Shown here: in pieces, positions 1 to 12,459 of the stretch
How the letters are laid out: each line of letters starts with the position of its first letter
How positions within the stretch are numbered: position 1 is the first letter of the stretch
NCBI GenBank assembly: GCA_018340805.1
Contig: JACMZG010001908.1
Coordinates: 36,008,656-36,072,655, forward strand
Direction: 5' to 3'
Source: Microvelia longipes
Lineage: Eukaryota; Arthropoda; Insecta; Hemiptera; Veliidae
DNA length: 64,000 nucleotides
Translations under genes and position numbers: made by a program
The notes under the pieces: generated by a model
What the model saw: only the letters and a program-made list of their open reading frames with translations
Databases searched by the model: none
What the model was told of the DNA's origin: nothing

Positions 1-2690
1 AGGGCTTCTGTTTATCCACATCAAGTGGAATATTTAACTTTTTACTTTCTCTTTCACCTTTCTAACAAATATCCTATGGGAAAAGGTATGTTGTTCACCA
101 AAAAAAAACCGAAAACCGAATGTCACCCTTATTTTCAAATGTAAAACATCTTAGATTAGGTACAATTTTGTTATCTAAAGTTTACTTCCCAGATTAATGA
201 AACCACAAAAGCATCTTTTTTTTTGCATAGTTTGTTAAAAAGAATATACAATTAAACCCAGTATAATTTCCCGTTATTAAGTTTATAAAATTTTGAGAAA
301 TTAATGTGCATTACCACATATTTGTATGAATAGACTCTAATGATCATATTATATAATTGTTGACACAATTACACATTCAAAATAAGTTAAGTGCCTACTT
401 ACACTTAAGGTAATTCTCAGGAAAAAGATTACAGGAAAGAAGGCATATACAAATCCCGTTTTCATATATGGTTTTCCCATGTCAGGGTAAAAAAGGAAGG
501 AAGAAGCTTTTTTCATTTGAAAATTTCTTTTGTAACTCAAGATAGTGACTACAAAAGGGTTCATCTGAGTGTTGATGACCCTCTGGTTAATCTATATAAC
601 AGAAATGTCAAAAGACGAGCTTAAAAATTGCTTACAAGGCTTTCATATATCGCAGTAAATAAGAAAGTTTTAATAATTGCTTATGAGAAATAAATTACAA
701 TGTATCAGAAGTTTCTGTACAAGTTTATAAGTTTAAGTTTTTTAATTTTTGTATTGCCTCCTACTTTTTTTAAAAAAAGAAAAGCTTTGTAAAGAAAAAA
801 ACCAACCCCCACTTTTGTTATCAAATGTCCTCCTTGCAGCCACCTACTGAACCCAAAAAAACAAAAAAAATCTTGTCTGTGTGGTAATATGTATGGATAG
901 TTTTCAATGATTTTTTCTTATTTAGAAATGGTCCGTGAACTGTATTCATCTTGACTAAGCTATTGTTATGTATGTAATGTCATATAACTGGCGAAATAAA
1001 AGATGTATTTTATTCCATTCATATTAGCTCAACTCAATAAGTCCTATTCTGATGGTCTGTTCAAAAGGTAAAAAAGAAATGTATATTACAAGTTGCGATA
1101 GTCCTTTTTTAAATTCGCTATAAAATATTAAGGAACCATCCACCCCCCATTATGAACAACCCTTTAATACAATGAACATACCTTTGAGAACTGTACTACT
1201 TTGTGTAGCAATCCGCAACCAAAAACGTTCACGATGCAGCAGATAATAGCGACCTAGTAATGCTTAAGAATATGATGGTGCTACTCGCTGTGGTATAGAG
1301 CAAGTTCACAAAGACCATAGCGAGCGTACAATAAAGAGCCTAAGAAGAAAAGTAATACTTTAACTATCAAACCTAACAATACATTTCGTTGCAATTCAAC
1401 CAATGTGACACAAATCGATAGGGAGAACATTATGGGGCCCCCCCAAAACAATTTTACATTTGTAACTCATATTGATGCAGCCTTATACTTGGTAGTTTTT
1501 TTGTGCTCATTGTGATGTGGCCCATGGGACAATTAATATATAGTCCACATGTTTTGCTTCCCTATCTACTATAAGGAGGGGGAAGCAAGTATGGCAAAAA
1601 ATGTGATACACCCATGTTTTTCATGTAATGCCCCCCCCCCCCTATTTTAATTTACGTTCAACATCTAGATATTTCAAAAATGAACAAAGAAAATGTCGTG
1701 TCCTGTTATATTATGTAATGTGTGTATATGTATATGTGCCTTTTCCTTGTTAACACGATGTATGTAGACCCAAATGGCTCAACCGATTTAAATGAAGTGT
1801 GACTTTTTCTGTAATGAATGGTGATTTCGTCACTCTGTTGTAATGTTTTCCCTGATATGACTTTAATTTTATTTTTGATTCCTGTTTTAATTTACCTGTA
1901 TTCCATTAATAATGTAGTAATAATTACCTAATTAATTTATTACATTTATAATAAAATTTAATACAAAATCCATACAAGTTTATTATTATTTTTAATTCTA
2001 TTTAATTAGTCCCTAATTTTCATGACCTTCCCTCAATCATAATTGATTTACAAACCCCACCATAGGCTTGCAGTCCAAAACTTGAAAATATATGAAAGTA
2101 AAGACAAATAAAATAAAAATATAATATATTATATTTATTCGACATAAATAAAAGGTAATGTATATCTCCTCTAATTTATTAAATTGGTTGAGGTCTCTTC
2201 GTCTGTAATTAGTGTTTAACCCAGGGAAAAGTATGCACAATATACAGTAGCAGACTCACATATATACACGAAATAAATACAGACTAACATACATGCAGAC
2301 AGACATACATAACACAGACAACGTTTTCGATTTATTGGATCTGTATGAACTCGTAAGGCTCAAAGTATAAGATAATTTTAATGGAGGTCCGTGATCATTT
2401 TGCGCAATTCTGCACATTTTAATCCCATTTTTATTCCTTTAGACACCAAAAACTATGGACCTTCCGTAAGAGAATATAATCTGGAGACCTACGATGAAAA
2501 CCGATTCTCAAACATCAGCCCACACCCATATTTTGACCCTACAAATTCAATGTCGTATTTTTGATGTTTTTCTATTATTCATACAGGGTGCAGCCTTTGT
2601 TACTTATTGGCAGCTAGCGTTTGTATTCCTGAGGCGTACGGAAACTGTTGCATATTTGGCTAGCCTACTTTATTATTTTGAGATGTAGGG
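1..2690. other. AT-rich non-coding stretch
   Basis: No gene recognised. Short open frames have no family motifs. At 1735-1850 (AGACCCAAATGGCTCAACCGATTTAAATGAA) there is a fragment of a type of sequence common in insect repeats; a related motif is at 16738-16800. Confidence 0.5.
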
Positions 2691-3199
2691 AAGCTTTATT
2701 CCATACTTGGTAGCTTGGTTTTTTTGCATAATTTGTGTATTCTGTGCTACCACTAAATTGTAGTAGAGTCCGAATGTTTTTTATTAAATCCAACCAAAAA
2801 TTCTGTTTAAAACCAATGAATAATAAGAATTAGTTGCTCTAATGGAAATTATTAGTTGAAGGAAGATATTGTTGATAACTATTTCTAGTAGTTATTAAAC
2901 AGCAACTTTCAGTTTACTTCAACAAATTATAGTTGGAATCCATTGGGTTTTCCAGTAGCTCCAGTTGAACTAAAACCGCGTCCCCACTACTATCCACCAA
3001 CGTTTGTTAAGGTAGACCTTCTGCTGAAGCATCAGTCCACTCCAGACCATCACCCTGCAGTGTTCATATGAAAGTTACAAAAAGCCAACATTTGATTTTA
3101 TTTAAACCATATAATAATATAACGACTAGTACGTGCGTTAAATTTTGTGCGCGTAATAAATAAGTGTACTATACACTTCACTATGGACAGGGGACAGCC
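2691..3199. other. flank of the two-gene element, possibly its left terminal region
   Basis: Contains several TTAGTTGA/CAGTTGAA-type short motifs (about 2848-2970) like those at 11870-12170 on the far side of the 3.2-10.3 kb element. No clear terminal inverted repeat could be aligned, so the boundary is a guess. Confidence 0.25.
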
Positions 3200-3558
3200 C
3201 AGCTCTTAAAAACTTGGGGCTTGGAAGAGCTTCCAGACTCCTTCAACGGTAAGTTCAACTCTTTTTAATTTGTTAATGTGATAATTTTTTAAACTATGTT
3301 AAAAGTATGTTAATTTTTTTTTAAAATAGGTGTTTCTAATGCCTAGTTTTTACAAGGGTAAATAATAGTACCTGTTTGACATGTTAGCCCTAATATGCTT
3401 AAACTACATTTGTGACTAAAAGTTTTTCCTATAACATACAATTTGTCAATTTGCTTTTTGTAGGGGGAAAGATACCTTAGCGGTTTTAAAGGCATGTGGC
3501 TGACGAAGATATTAGGGACCCTAATACCTTTGGTTGGGCCACGCAACAATTTTTAAGA
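3200..3558 (+). pseudogene. SAM-domain-like exon remnants, first gene of a decayed mobile element
   Basis: 3200-3248 encodes QLLKTWGLEELPDSFN and ends at a good donor (G|GTAAGT). 3503-3558 encodes TKILGTLIPLVGPRNNF then a stop. Together they resemble the short SAM-like N-terminus (L..WGL..L...F, then LIP.VGPR..F) found in a class of multi-copy, transposon-associated animal proteins. The middle of the domain (around 3330-3500) is out of frame. Family name is not certain. Confidence 0.5.
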
Positions 3559-5390
3559 CGCGAAGTTAAAACAGTGGAGGCAGGATTTCGTCACGGATAG
3601 GAGACTATCAGTGATTTTGATGTAAGGTGTCAGTTAATAAATAAACTAAAACTATATCTAATAACTAAAAAGTATAACTTGGTATGAATTGCCTGATATT
3701 TCTAAAGTATCAATTCAAACCGTTATTTAACCCTTTCAGGAAAGATTGTTGCTATTCTTTCTTTATTTCATTACTGGTTAATCTATCTTTTTATTGTATC
3801 TATTCATTGATTTTTTTAATTTTTTTTTTAATTTCTCTCTACTGTATTATTATGTGTATATAAATTTATTTCTAATCTATTTCCCTTCATTTACATCCTT
3901 TACATCTATTCCTTTATTTCCCTTGTAATTTTAACGATTATATATTTTATTGATTCTCAGATGTCTTGGCACAAGGGAGCATGTCATTGCTGACAGCGTT
4001 TCGCTAGTGCAAATTTAGGAGAGGAGGGCGATTGGGGTTTAACTCTTCAATAGCAGAAATACGACCTACAACCAAGTGTAATACAGCATTATTCTGATTG
4101 TTTGTGTAATCTTGAGTTTGTTTCATCTGACGATGTTTACTTTTTTTTTATACTTCTATGTAAAGTATTATGTATGTCTGTAAGTATCGTATATGTTTGT
4201 AAGTGTGTGTGCCATTCATCATTGTCCACAATTTGAAAGCAGAGGGACGTGTTACAAGGTTAAAAAATTAAGTCAAATGTCTGATCTGTTAGCTCTATCG
4301 GTTAAGTAATCTGTTGCTTACCTTTTTGCTCCTAATGTCAATTAATTAGTCAATTAATTTTGTGGTACTACTCTTTTTGTTTAGGCTGTTTATTCAAACA
4401 TAAGGGGACAAGCTCGTGTCTCCAGTGCCAGGTACTATTTCACTGAATCTGAGAGCTTAATTCCAGGCACCCAAGAAATGTCCATTTGCAGGAGCTTTTC
4501 GCCCTCCTGTACAACTCAGATGCGACCTATTCCTACAACTTGAATAGGGAAACAAGTAACAACAAGACAGCCCGTTAAACAACTCAGCCGCAGGCAAACT
4601 GTAAGTAATCACAAAATTTTTATTGTTTTATTTTTGTCAATTCAAGTTGTCAGGTTGTAAATGCAATTTTAACCACTTTATACATAACTAGGGGTGCAAG
4701 TGATTACTTGCAAGTTCATTGTTAAGTATTAGTTAAGGAAATAATTAGTTACTTGACTTGACAGAACATTGAATTTGTACTTTAGTTCAGTGAGTTTAAG
4801 TAAGTTGTTTTGAATTAAAGAAGTTTACATTTTTTAATCAAGTTACATCCAATTGTAGTATGCCCGCAGTGGAAAATAAATATACTGGCGGGATGTACCA
4901 AGTCGGGCGAATTTCCTTCGAACCTGTTGTATCTTTGATTTTTTCGCACATTTCAATTTCGGTGGCAAAAGTCAAATACAAATCCGTTTGAAAAGTAGTA
5001 TATTCACAAGATTCAGCTAGTTTTTAGTAACTTGGACTGCAGCGTATGAATTTGAAACAGGTATCGATCGATTCGGCATGCCAAAATACATAGACAAGCC
5101 AAGAGCCTAACGAAATGTGCTTCTTTCCTTTGTATTCAGGGTAGTTGAAGGAACTATTGAGGAGTAGTCTGGCGTGTGAGGATATCTAAATAGTGAGGAA
5201 CATCCACTGTCGCCTGACAAAGGAATAAGCTGTGCCTCCTAATTGCACATCACATTTAGAATAAACTAGAAGAAGACTTCACCTTTTTGGGCAGGTGAAT
5301 CTGCACGGTGTTTTCCGGGGAGAAGCATTCGCTTTACTACAGACCCTATATTAATCTAGGGAGTGGCAGAAGAAATCGGCTGGAGGGAAA

Positions 5391-6672
5391 CTGTATGACG
5401 CCGTCAACAAATTAAAGAGGGAGTTCCGTAAAATCGGGAACACTGCCAGCAACCACCAGGAGGAGCAGAACATAGCTGCAATAGTTGACAGCGATTCTTC
5501 GCAACTGGATATATTATTTTCAACCCCCTCTCAAGGTAAAATAGTTACTATTACTTACACTATCACGTATAATTGTTATTAAATTATAATTTACTCACAG
5601 TATTTATAATATAAACATATTAATAGCTTATCAATCAATTTATACGTCTGTTTCATTATGACATATCTACTATCAGCAATGAAGTATAAATAATAACTTA
5701 TTAACAACTGTAACATGAAGTTAATTTATTTGTGTGTTATTTAAATTAATTTAATTGTGTTGAGTACATTGGTTTGTGTGTCAAGTAGCTTGCAAACTTT
5801 TTTATGTGACATGGTGGTCCTGCAGTATCTAATACATGCTTTTTATGGTTAACAGATCAGATACAGCAGGAGGAAAGTCGACTGGACTACCTGAAGGCCC
5901 AGGTCGATCCTGTCGAGACTGTTCACCGGTACTGGAACGAGACAGCCAGGTATAGGCTGAAACGGATATATGAGCCTGGCCCTACGGATACAAAGGAACG
6001 CTGGATGAGTACCTTCAGACAGTTCCCATGCTTATGCAGAAGAATGGATACTATTAGTAAGTGGTTAATTTATTGTACTTACCCTAAATGAACTAGTACT
6101 ACTACTACTACTACCCCTCGTAAACTCCTCGCTAGAATAAACTAGGACGGGCACCTTACTTTACAAAAGTGCAGACTTTATGATTTCTTTACCAACTATG
6201 CTGCCTCATTAAGTAGGGTTAATGACTCATACTGGGGGGTAACTTAAGAAGTCAAACTTTATTGAATGACGTACAATTGATTGAAACGACAACAAAAATG
6301 GAAAAGTGGAAATAAATAAATAAATCGTTCTAATAAAGTACATGAAAAAAGCAGAATAATGAAAGTACTTAGTGCCTTAATAATATGTAACTATGCATGG
6401 AATCGTTTCATTCCGGGGGCCGATTAACTATGTCAATAAACTAGTTGACTACACCAATCATGTATTAAACAGTAGTTCACAATATGATGTTTTTGTTTCA
6501 GCTGGTTGATGATTTTCACTTTATGTTCAAAGGCAACCTTAACAGCTTAACAGAGGCGCTGTCCCTGTATGCAACAAGAATAGTAGACACCGCGAACAGG
6601 AAGGTGGAGAATCGTGAAAAACAAATTAGATAGAAGCTACTTCAGGAACATATTAGACTTAAAAAGAGGTAA
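5391..6672 (+). pseudogene. middle exons of the SAM-like mobile-element gene, degraded
   Basis: Three exon-like blocks with splice-like borders. 5391-5535 encodes KLYDAVNKLKREFRKIGNT then a Gln/Asp-rich stretch up to donor CAAG|GTAAAA. 5856-6058 encodes QIQQEESRLDYLKAQV and WNETARYRLKRIYE..PT, then FRQFPCLC, ending TTAG/GTAAG-like. 6502-6667 encodes DFHFMFKGNLNSLTEALSLY then an in-frame TAG and ends AGAG|GTAAAT. The W..T...R......T......FP.L pattern is typical of the same multi-copy family as the SAM-like block upstream. Stops show it is dead. Confidence 0.5.
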
Positions 6673-7404
6673 ATATACTAATTATACATTAGATTCACAA
6701 ACCTTGTTGAACCTCACGAACAGGTTATCTTGAGCTTTGGATAACAAACAAAACCACATTTAACATTGTTTCCTTATGGGAATTGTTCTAAATTTTTTTA
6801 CTTCATTCATTTCTAATTTCCTCGCCTACTCTCTAGATATGTAGGGAAAAGTTCTGTCATCTCAGTATTTTCCAATAATGTAGAAAAATCCCCCATAAAG
6901 AACATTTCAATCCATGAGGGTTTGTTTTTTATCCAAAGCTCAAGATTAACCTGTACTGTCTTGTACGCGAGATTTCAAGAAGGTTTTGTGAGCTTCATTT
7001 ATTCATGCAATTATTTCTTATCCTTTCCTTTTGCCTGATGTAGCACTATTTACCCATAGCCATCAGTCATCATAACACACTGCTATGGAGTGTATAAAAG
7101 TTATAATAGTTTACAAGTTGCAGTTAATTTTTTCAAATCAATTTTAATTAATACTTACGTCAATAACTTCAAATTTATTGAACTAATTTAAATTCCAACA
7201 AATATAATGAAAATTAAATAAATATATACATTCATTAATAAATAAAGAAGTAAATTAATTAATACATTTTAAATGCTAATTCATCAATGTTATGAGGAAA
7301 ATTTACCTCATAAATTGAGGTACCCCCCTTTTGTACTTTAAAGTAATTGCTTTAAGCACCTAAAGCTGCCCCTGCAACTAGTATATGTATATTATTTCTT
7401 TTTT

Positions 7405-7821
7405 CTAGAGATAAAGACCAATGATGGAAACGCGTGGCACTGATGTTCTGCCACTATTAGTCAGTACCACAATAAACCAAAATAAAAGGGAAGCGTGGAG
7501 GCCATCTAAAGCAGAAGTCTGCGCCTCATTCATAGGCACTATACCGGAGGCTAAAGATCTTGAGGAGTTATCGAAAAACGAAAGAACATGCTGCCAACAT
7601 TGGAATATCCTTCCAACCAACCATTGTTTTGCAAGGCACAGCAACTAACGTACAACAGGTGTTACTTGCAAGTTGGCAACGTCCAATACAGTTTCCCTTC
7701 GCTAATCAAAGGAGTTGAGGTACTCTTCAAGATTTACCTGCAACAGGCGCCGAGTATCCCTTTGAAAAGTAAGGTAATATGGCTATTTATTCAAAAAGCA
7801 TTTTTTCAATTTGACTACTAA
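7405..7821 (+). pseudogene. C-terminal part of the SAM-like mobile-element gene, frameshifted
   Basis: Starts after a TTTCTAG acceptor-like site. One frame gives TNDGNAWH then stops; the next (7588-7821) gives QPLFCKAQQ, YLQVGNVQYSFPSLIKGVEV and LFKIYLQQAP...WLFIQKAFFQ. The block (Y)LQVG.V.Y.FPSL.KG.EV.FKI... W.F.Q is what I would expect near the end of this family's protein. At least two frameshifts. Confidence 0.5.
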
Positions 7822-7941
7822 GTTTGACAGCGACCACATTGTATTACGGAGTTAATGACTGACTTGGGTATTCAAATACCTCATAATGTTGATTTGCTGG
7901 CGGTTGCCGGTTGAAATTCTGCAAATAAGAGCCTTGATGAG

Positions 7942-8228
7942 GCACATACAAGTGGATTGTAAGCCCTCTCAGATGTCTGGCCTCTACAGGTGTGGCCAAG
8001 CAGGCTGCGTGAGGTATTACAGTTCTGCTAATTCCTTGAGGAACATATCACAAAAGCATACTGATCCTCAGGCCAGGAAATCATGTATAGCTGTGTCATC
8101 TGGCCCCAGAGGATGTTCTACGGGTGCGAAGTGGAACCCGAGGAATTAAGCAAACTGATGAAACCTGTCTTCAACGAACTTGAAATGGAAATTGTGAAGA
8201 GGTTGCAGTTTCACAACATGATACTGTA
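7942..8228 (+). pseudogene. zinc-finger-like start of the second mobile-element gene, degraded
   Basis: Encodes GLYRCGQAGCVRYYSSANSL RN then a codon-level indel that removes the first His, followed by QKH. This fits a C2H2 finger (C-x4-C-x12-H-x4-H) with one ligand lost. Another frame continues with EPEELSKLMKPVFNELEMEI to a stop at 8228. Same strand as the SAM-like gene, about 120 nt after it. Confidence 0.45.
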
Positions 8229-9281
8229 GAACCAGAAAAATACTTATGTCAGCTAAGGAATGTCAGAATTACTAATTATCTTTCTATTTCATAGCTTCAT
8301 TTTTATGCCAATGTTGCAATACCTAGGTCAGTAGTCAAAGTATTACATCCAATGTTAAGACCTTAATTTCTAACTGTTTAACTTTGGAACCAGAGTAGGT
8401 TCTGATGATTTAAATGACCCTATTAAATAAAAGTTTAACTCATTCAATACTGAATTATAAGTGTCTCAACACTTTAAAGCATTAGGGACTTACACATACC
8501 CCCAAATTGAAATTTTCCTTACTCAAAGGCAAGAGACAAAAAGAACTGACGGAATTACCCACTTAACCCTGCCTCAGTGAGCATGCAAATGGTTCCCATG
8601 GAACAGTTCTTAAGGCTTTACTTTCAAAATCCTCAGTTATGTCAGATATCCTTAATTTATTCGACAATTAGAGACAGAGGTCAGATTTAACAATAATTTC
8701 ATGCAAGGTTCGCTATGGAAAGACATAGCTGCAAGTAGGCAGGCCTCAAAAACAAATTTAATATTGCCACTCATACTGTACTTTGATGACTTTGAAACGG
8801 GTACCCTTTAGGAGCCATTCTGGCATCCACAACTGGGTGGTGTTTATGTGTCATTGCCTTGTTTGCCTCTCAGTACTACTCAAAGTTGAACAGCATTTTG
8901 CTGGTCGCTCTTTTTCCATTCAAAAAGATAGAGAAATTTAGGCAACGACGCAATTTTCACCCATAATAAAACAATTAAAAAGAACTTCAGAATAAAGGCA
9001 TACAAGTTGAAACTGACGACTTTTTTGGCAATATTAAATTTGTTCTGGGAGCAATTGTTGGTGACACACCTAGGCATTCATTCAATCCTTGGATTTTGTA
9101 GAATCCTTTTCTGCTAATTTCCGTGCCGTATTTGTAGAGTCCACAAAAAAGAAATGAAATATTTAATTTTTTGAGAAAGAGACTCTCTTAGAAATTCTCT
9201 GAATTACACTGAGGATTTAAGTATTGCACTGCTCAATGACAGGGATCAAAGACGAATGTATTTGGCTCTCAATAGACAATT
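8229..9281. other. decayed interior of the second mobile-element gene
   Basis: No stretch of protein similarity readable. It lies between the zinc-finger-like piece and the DVMH block and is probably degraded coding sequence of the same gene. Confidence 0.35.
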
Positions 9282-9931
9282 TTGACTTATTCAAAAAATG
9301 TAGGAGTTGATGTGATGCATGAACATTTTAGAAGGCTGTGCCCGTTACATATTTTCATCATATTAAAAGATTTGATCCTCGATAATAAATTGTCTCCTGG
9401 GATACTATTAATAGTAGAATCTTTGCTTTCGATTACGGTCCTGACACTAATTCAAACGTTGGGTTTGACAATAGAAACGGTTCCATCCAAGTTCGTAATG
9501 TCAGCATCCGAAATGCTGACATTTATACGCTACTTTGGCCTCTTAACGGGTGACTTGTTACCACGAGGTATCCCATTTGGCACTGTACGTAGTTTGAGGC
9601 AAGTGCTGGATATTCCTCCTTGATAAATCGCCGCGTCCAGGGACAAGTGACGTATTGGCAGCTGCCATAAGTGAACTTATCAACTTTACATTGACCTCGC
9701 GAAATGCACAATGAAACCAAAAATTCCATTTCCTTACTCACTATCCGGCCATGTTGGACAGATTTGGTCGCTATTCATATTTGGTCCATGAGATTTGAGG
9801 CCAAACATAGAATTTCGAAAATAGTTGCCCGGTCCTCTTCCAGTAGGATAAATATTTGTAAGACAATTGCCATTAGAAATCAATTATACTTTAACGCTTT
9901 TCTCTTGCAAAACAAACTTCTCTTTGAATGA
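9282..9931 (+). pseudogene. core of the second mobile-element gene (DVMH / RFEAKHR blocks)
   Basis: 9306-9420 encodes VGVDVMHEHFRRLCPLHIF IILKDLILDNKLSPGILL, the 'D.MHD.LEGVC.L.I..IL...I..' block. 9498-9600 encodes VMSASEMLTFIRYFGLLTGD L. A third frame near 9718 gives KFHFLTHYPAMLDRFG. 9786-9931 encodes SMRFEAKHRISKIVARSSSS then RINICKTIAIRNQLYF. This ordered set of blocks marks a very abundant, transposon-associated protein of insects, hydra and fish. Frame changes at least four times. Confidence 0.6.
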
Positions 9932-10039
9932 GTTAAAATGGGGTCTTCTTAGAGCAGTTCCTACACCAACTTTGAGCCGGTCCAGCGCTTTGCCATGAAC
10001 AAATATTCAGTGCCAAAATTGGCCAAAGTGGCTTAAGTA

Positions 10040-10333
10040 TTGGACAATGTTTATAGGAAGGGTGTCGTAGTTACTGGTGACGTCTCAGAGTCCACAATTT
10101 TACCTGTATTTTATGTAATTGCTGAAGTTTTTCAGTTTGATTGTAAAGCACTGTTGTGGTGTCAATGTCTCACCACTGTTGACTTTGATGAGCATTTCCA
10201 TGCCTATAGGGTAACTCAAAAACTCACAAACGTCCTACATTTGGCTAGAAAATTTGTATTCACCCATTCCCAACAACTTACTACATTAACCAATGGTTTA
10301 ACTTATGTGACTTTGCGAAGTCCAATTACTTAG
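10040..10333 (+). pseudogene. C-terminal part of the second mobile-element gene
   Basis: A 97-codon open frame: KGVVVTGDVSESTILPVFYV then IAEVFQFDCKAL, FDEHFHAYRVTQ and a final GLTYVTLRSPIT-stop. The 'FD.HFHAY.V ... G..YVTLR' ending is the usual C-terminus of this family, so the gene's 3' end is at 10333. Confidence 0.55.
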
Positions 10334-10434
10334 TTTCCATATTGAAATTTATTTCATTACTAACTTCTAAGTAATTTACTATGTAATAATACTAAATGTA
10401 TTATAGTTAAGATAAAATATTATTTAACTATACT

Positions 10435-10660
10435 CAGTAAATTAAAGATGGCAACTGACTCAAAAGTCTGAGATATATATGTCACTCAATAAAATCAGTA
10501 AACATGGTAGAAAAAATACAACACATACTAATGTAGTATTTAACAAAAACTTTAATAATGCAGTGTTGCATTCTCTTTAATGTTATACTATTTTATTGTA
10601 TCGATTGACATATATATCTCAGACTTCAGAGTCAGCTGTCATCTTTTAATTTACATAGTA
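10435..10660. mobile_element. foldback MITE-like element
   Basis: Left AAAGATGGCAACTGACTC...GTCTGAGATATATATGTCA (about 10445-10483) faces its near-exact complement TGACATATATATCTCAGACT...GAGTCAGCTGTCATCTTTT (about 10606-10648). The middle is AT-rich and non-coding. Confidence 0.7.
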
Positions 10661-11265
10661 CAATATACTGTTAAGAAATGTATTTTAGTAAAGATATAAA
10701 TATTACTTAAGTACTATACAGTTAAGAAATGTATTTACAAAGTTTAAGAAATGTATTATAGTGAAGTGATGTATAATAATATAGTTATATTGTATTGTAC
10801 AGGAAAGTAATTATGTTACAGTACAGTTGTTAACTAACGTATACTTAATTATAACTGAAATAATATCACTGAAAAATTCTGTTGTATTAATTAATAAATA
10901 AACTTGATTGTATGTATATATGTCTTACTTCATTTTTTCTTATTTCTTATTTAATAACTTCATAACATTTTAAAAATTTGAATATTTAAATATAAAAAAA
11001 AGATTTCGTATTTTTATTGTGATATTAATTATGATTGTAACAAAGGATTATCTAAAATTGCACATGAAATTTTTTTTCTATTTTTATTGTAATATTAGCT
11101 ATGATAAAAAAGGATTATCTACAATTATTTATGATTGTAGATAATCATATTGTTTTGACATGGATTGTTTGAATTGTATTGTTATATTTTTTAGTATAAA
11201 ATAAAAATTAGTTATCCAAATTTTTCAAATTTTCTTATTCTATTAAATACCCACACCATATTACT

Positions 11266-11369
<104 letters not shown>

Positions 11370-11375
11370 TGAAAC

Positions 11376-11725
11376 AGAGTTGTAGATCCTACTGTACATA
11401 CAGTAGAGACAAAATACATACACGTACAGTAGAGGCAACTAGAAAATACAGTTTGGCTCTACTGTACGTACAGTAGAGGCAACTAGAAAATAGAGTTGGC
11501 TCTACTGGTTGTACAGTAGAGGCAACTAGAAAATAGAGTTGTTCTACTGGTGTACTGTAGAGAGACTAGAAATTATAGAAGGCTACTAGAATTACTAAGA
11601 AATTATAGAAGGGCTACTAGTAGTAGAGGCTACTAGAAATTAATGGTAGAGGTAGAAATTATAGAAGAGGCTACTAGAAATTAGTAGAGGCTACTAGAAA
11701 ATTTAGTAGCGGCTACTAGAATATA
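11376..11725. repeat. minisatellite of ~43 bp units decaying into shorter units
   Basis: CAGTAGAGGCAACTAGAAAA recurs at 11427, 11471 and 11514 (spacing 44 and 43), with TTGGCTCTACTG between. From about 11555 the unit shortens to ~20-30 nt copies of GGCTACTAGAAATTATAGAA. Confidence 0.85.
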
Positions 11726-11869
11726 TAGTTGCTGGCAACAGAATATATAGTTGTTGGCAGCAGAATTGTTATGTAGATGCAAGAGAATATGGGATGCGCC
11801 AACTAGAAGTTCTAGTAGAGTCAACAAGAAGTTACTTGGGTTTGACTCAAAAATTCTTTGCACCTAACT

Positions 11870-12272
11870 AAAAGGTTTAGTTGTACCTAAGCACCACTCA
11901 GTATTTCCAACTGTACGGCTTACACTGCCCCTTACAACACACTAGTTCGACCTACTAAATTCGTTCAGTTGGCGTTACTATGTTTTAGTTCCTTCTACTA
12001 AACAACCTTAACAAATGTTTAGTTAAAGTAACTTGATCCTTTAGCTATGTCCAATAAATGTTTATTTGACTCAACTGAAAGTACTTAACTGAAACCTTTA
12101 GCTGATACCAACAAACTCCTTTAACTAAAATATTTAGTTGAATTCGCAAAATGCCTTTAACTAAATCTGTTCTGTTGGATTAGCTATATTCTAGTTGTCC
12201 TTAGATCTACTGAATTTTCTGTTTGCGACCAATGTTTTTCCTATTGCTCCTACACGGAATTTTTTCTCAGTG
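11870..12272. other. motif-rich stretch, possible right terminal region of the two-gene element
   Basis: Repeated short motifs of the form TTTAGTTG/TTTAACTAAA/TTTAGCTGAT about every 20-40 nt. Such subterminal repeats are common near the ends of DNA transposons. No terminal inverted repeat proven. Confidence 0.3.
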
Positions 12273-12453
12273 TAGTACTCTACAGATGGATTTAATCAGT
12301 TGACAGGATGGAAAAACCTTGTTAAGCAAACAATGAGGTTTGCCAAATATAAAATGGTGTACAAGGTTTAACATCCAGGACTTACTTCATTGGCTCTGTT
12401 ACATTATTATCCCATGATGTCAACAGATTATAACCGTGTGTTATTCTATAGTA
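12273..12453. mobile_element. MITE-like element with inverted ends
   Basis: The left end TACAGATGGATTTAATCAG..TTGACAGGATGG pairs with the right end CCCATGATGTCAACAGATTA..TAACCGTGTG. A second copy is at 50600-50750. Confidence 0.6.
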
Positions 12454-12459
12454 TCTACT

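Noticed and set aside
9523..9741. 72-codon minus-strand frame
   Set aside because: Antisense shadow of the decayed mobile-element gene.
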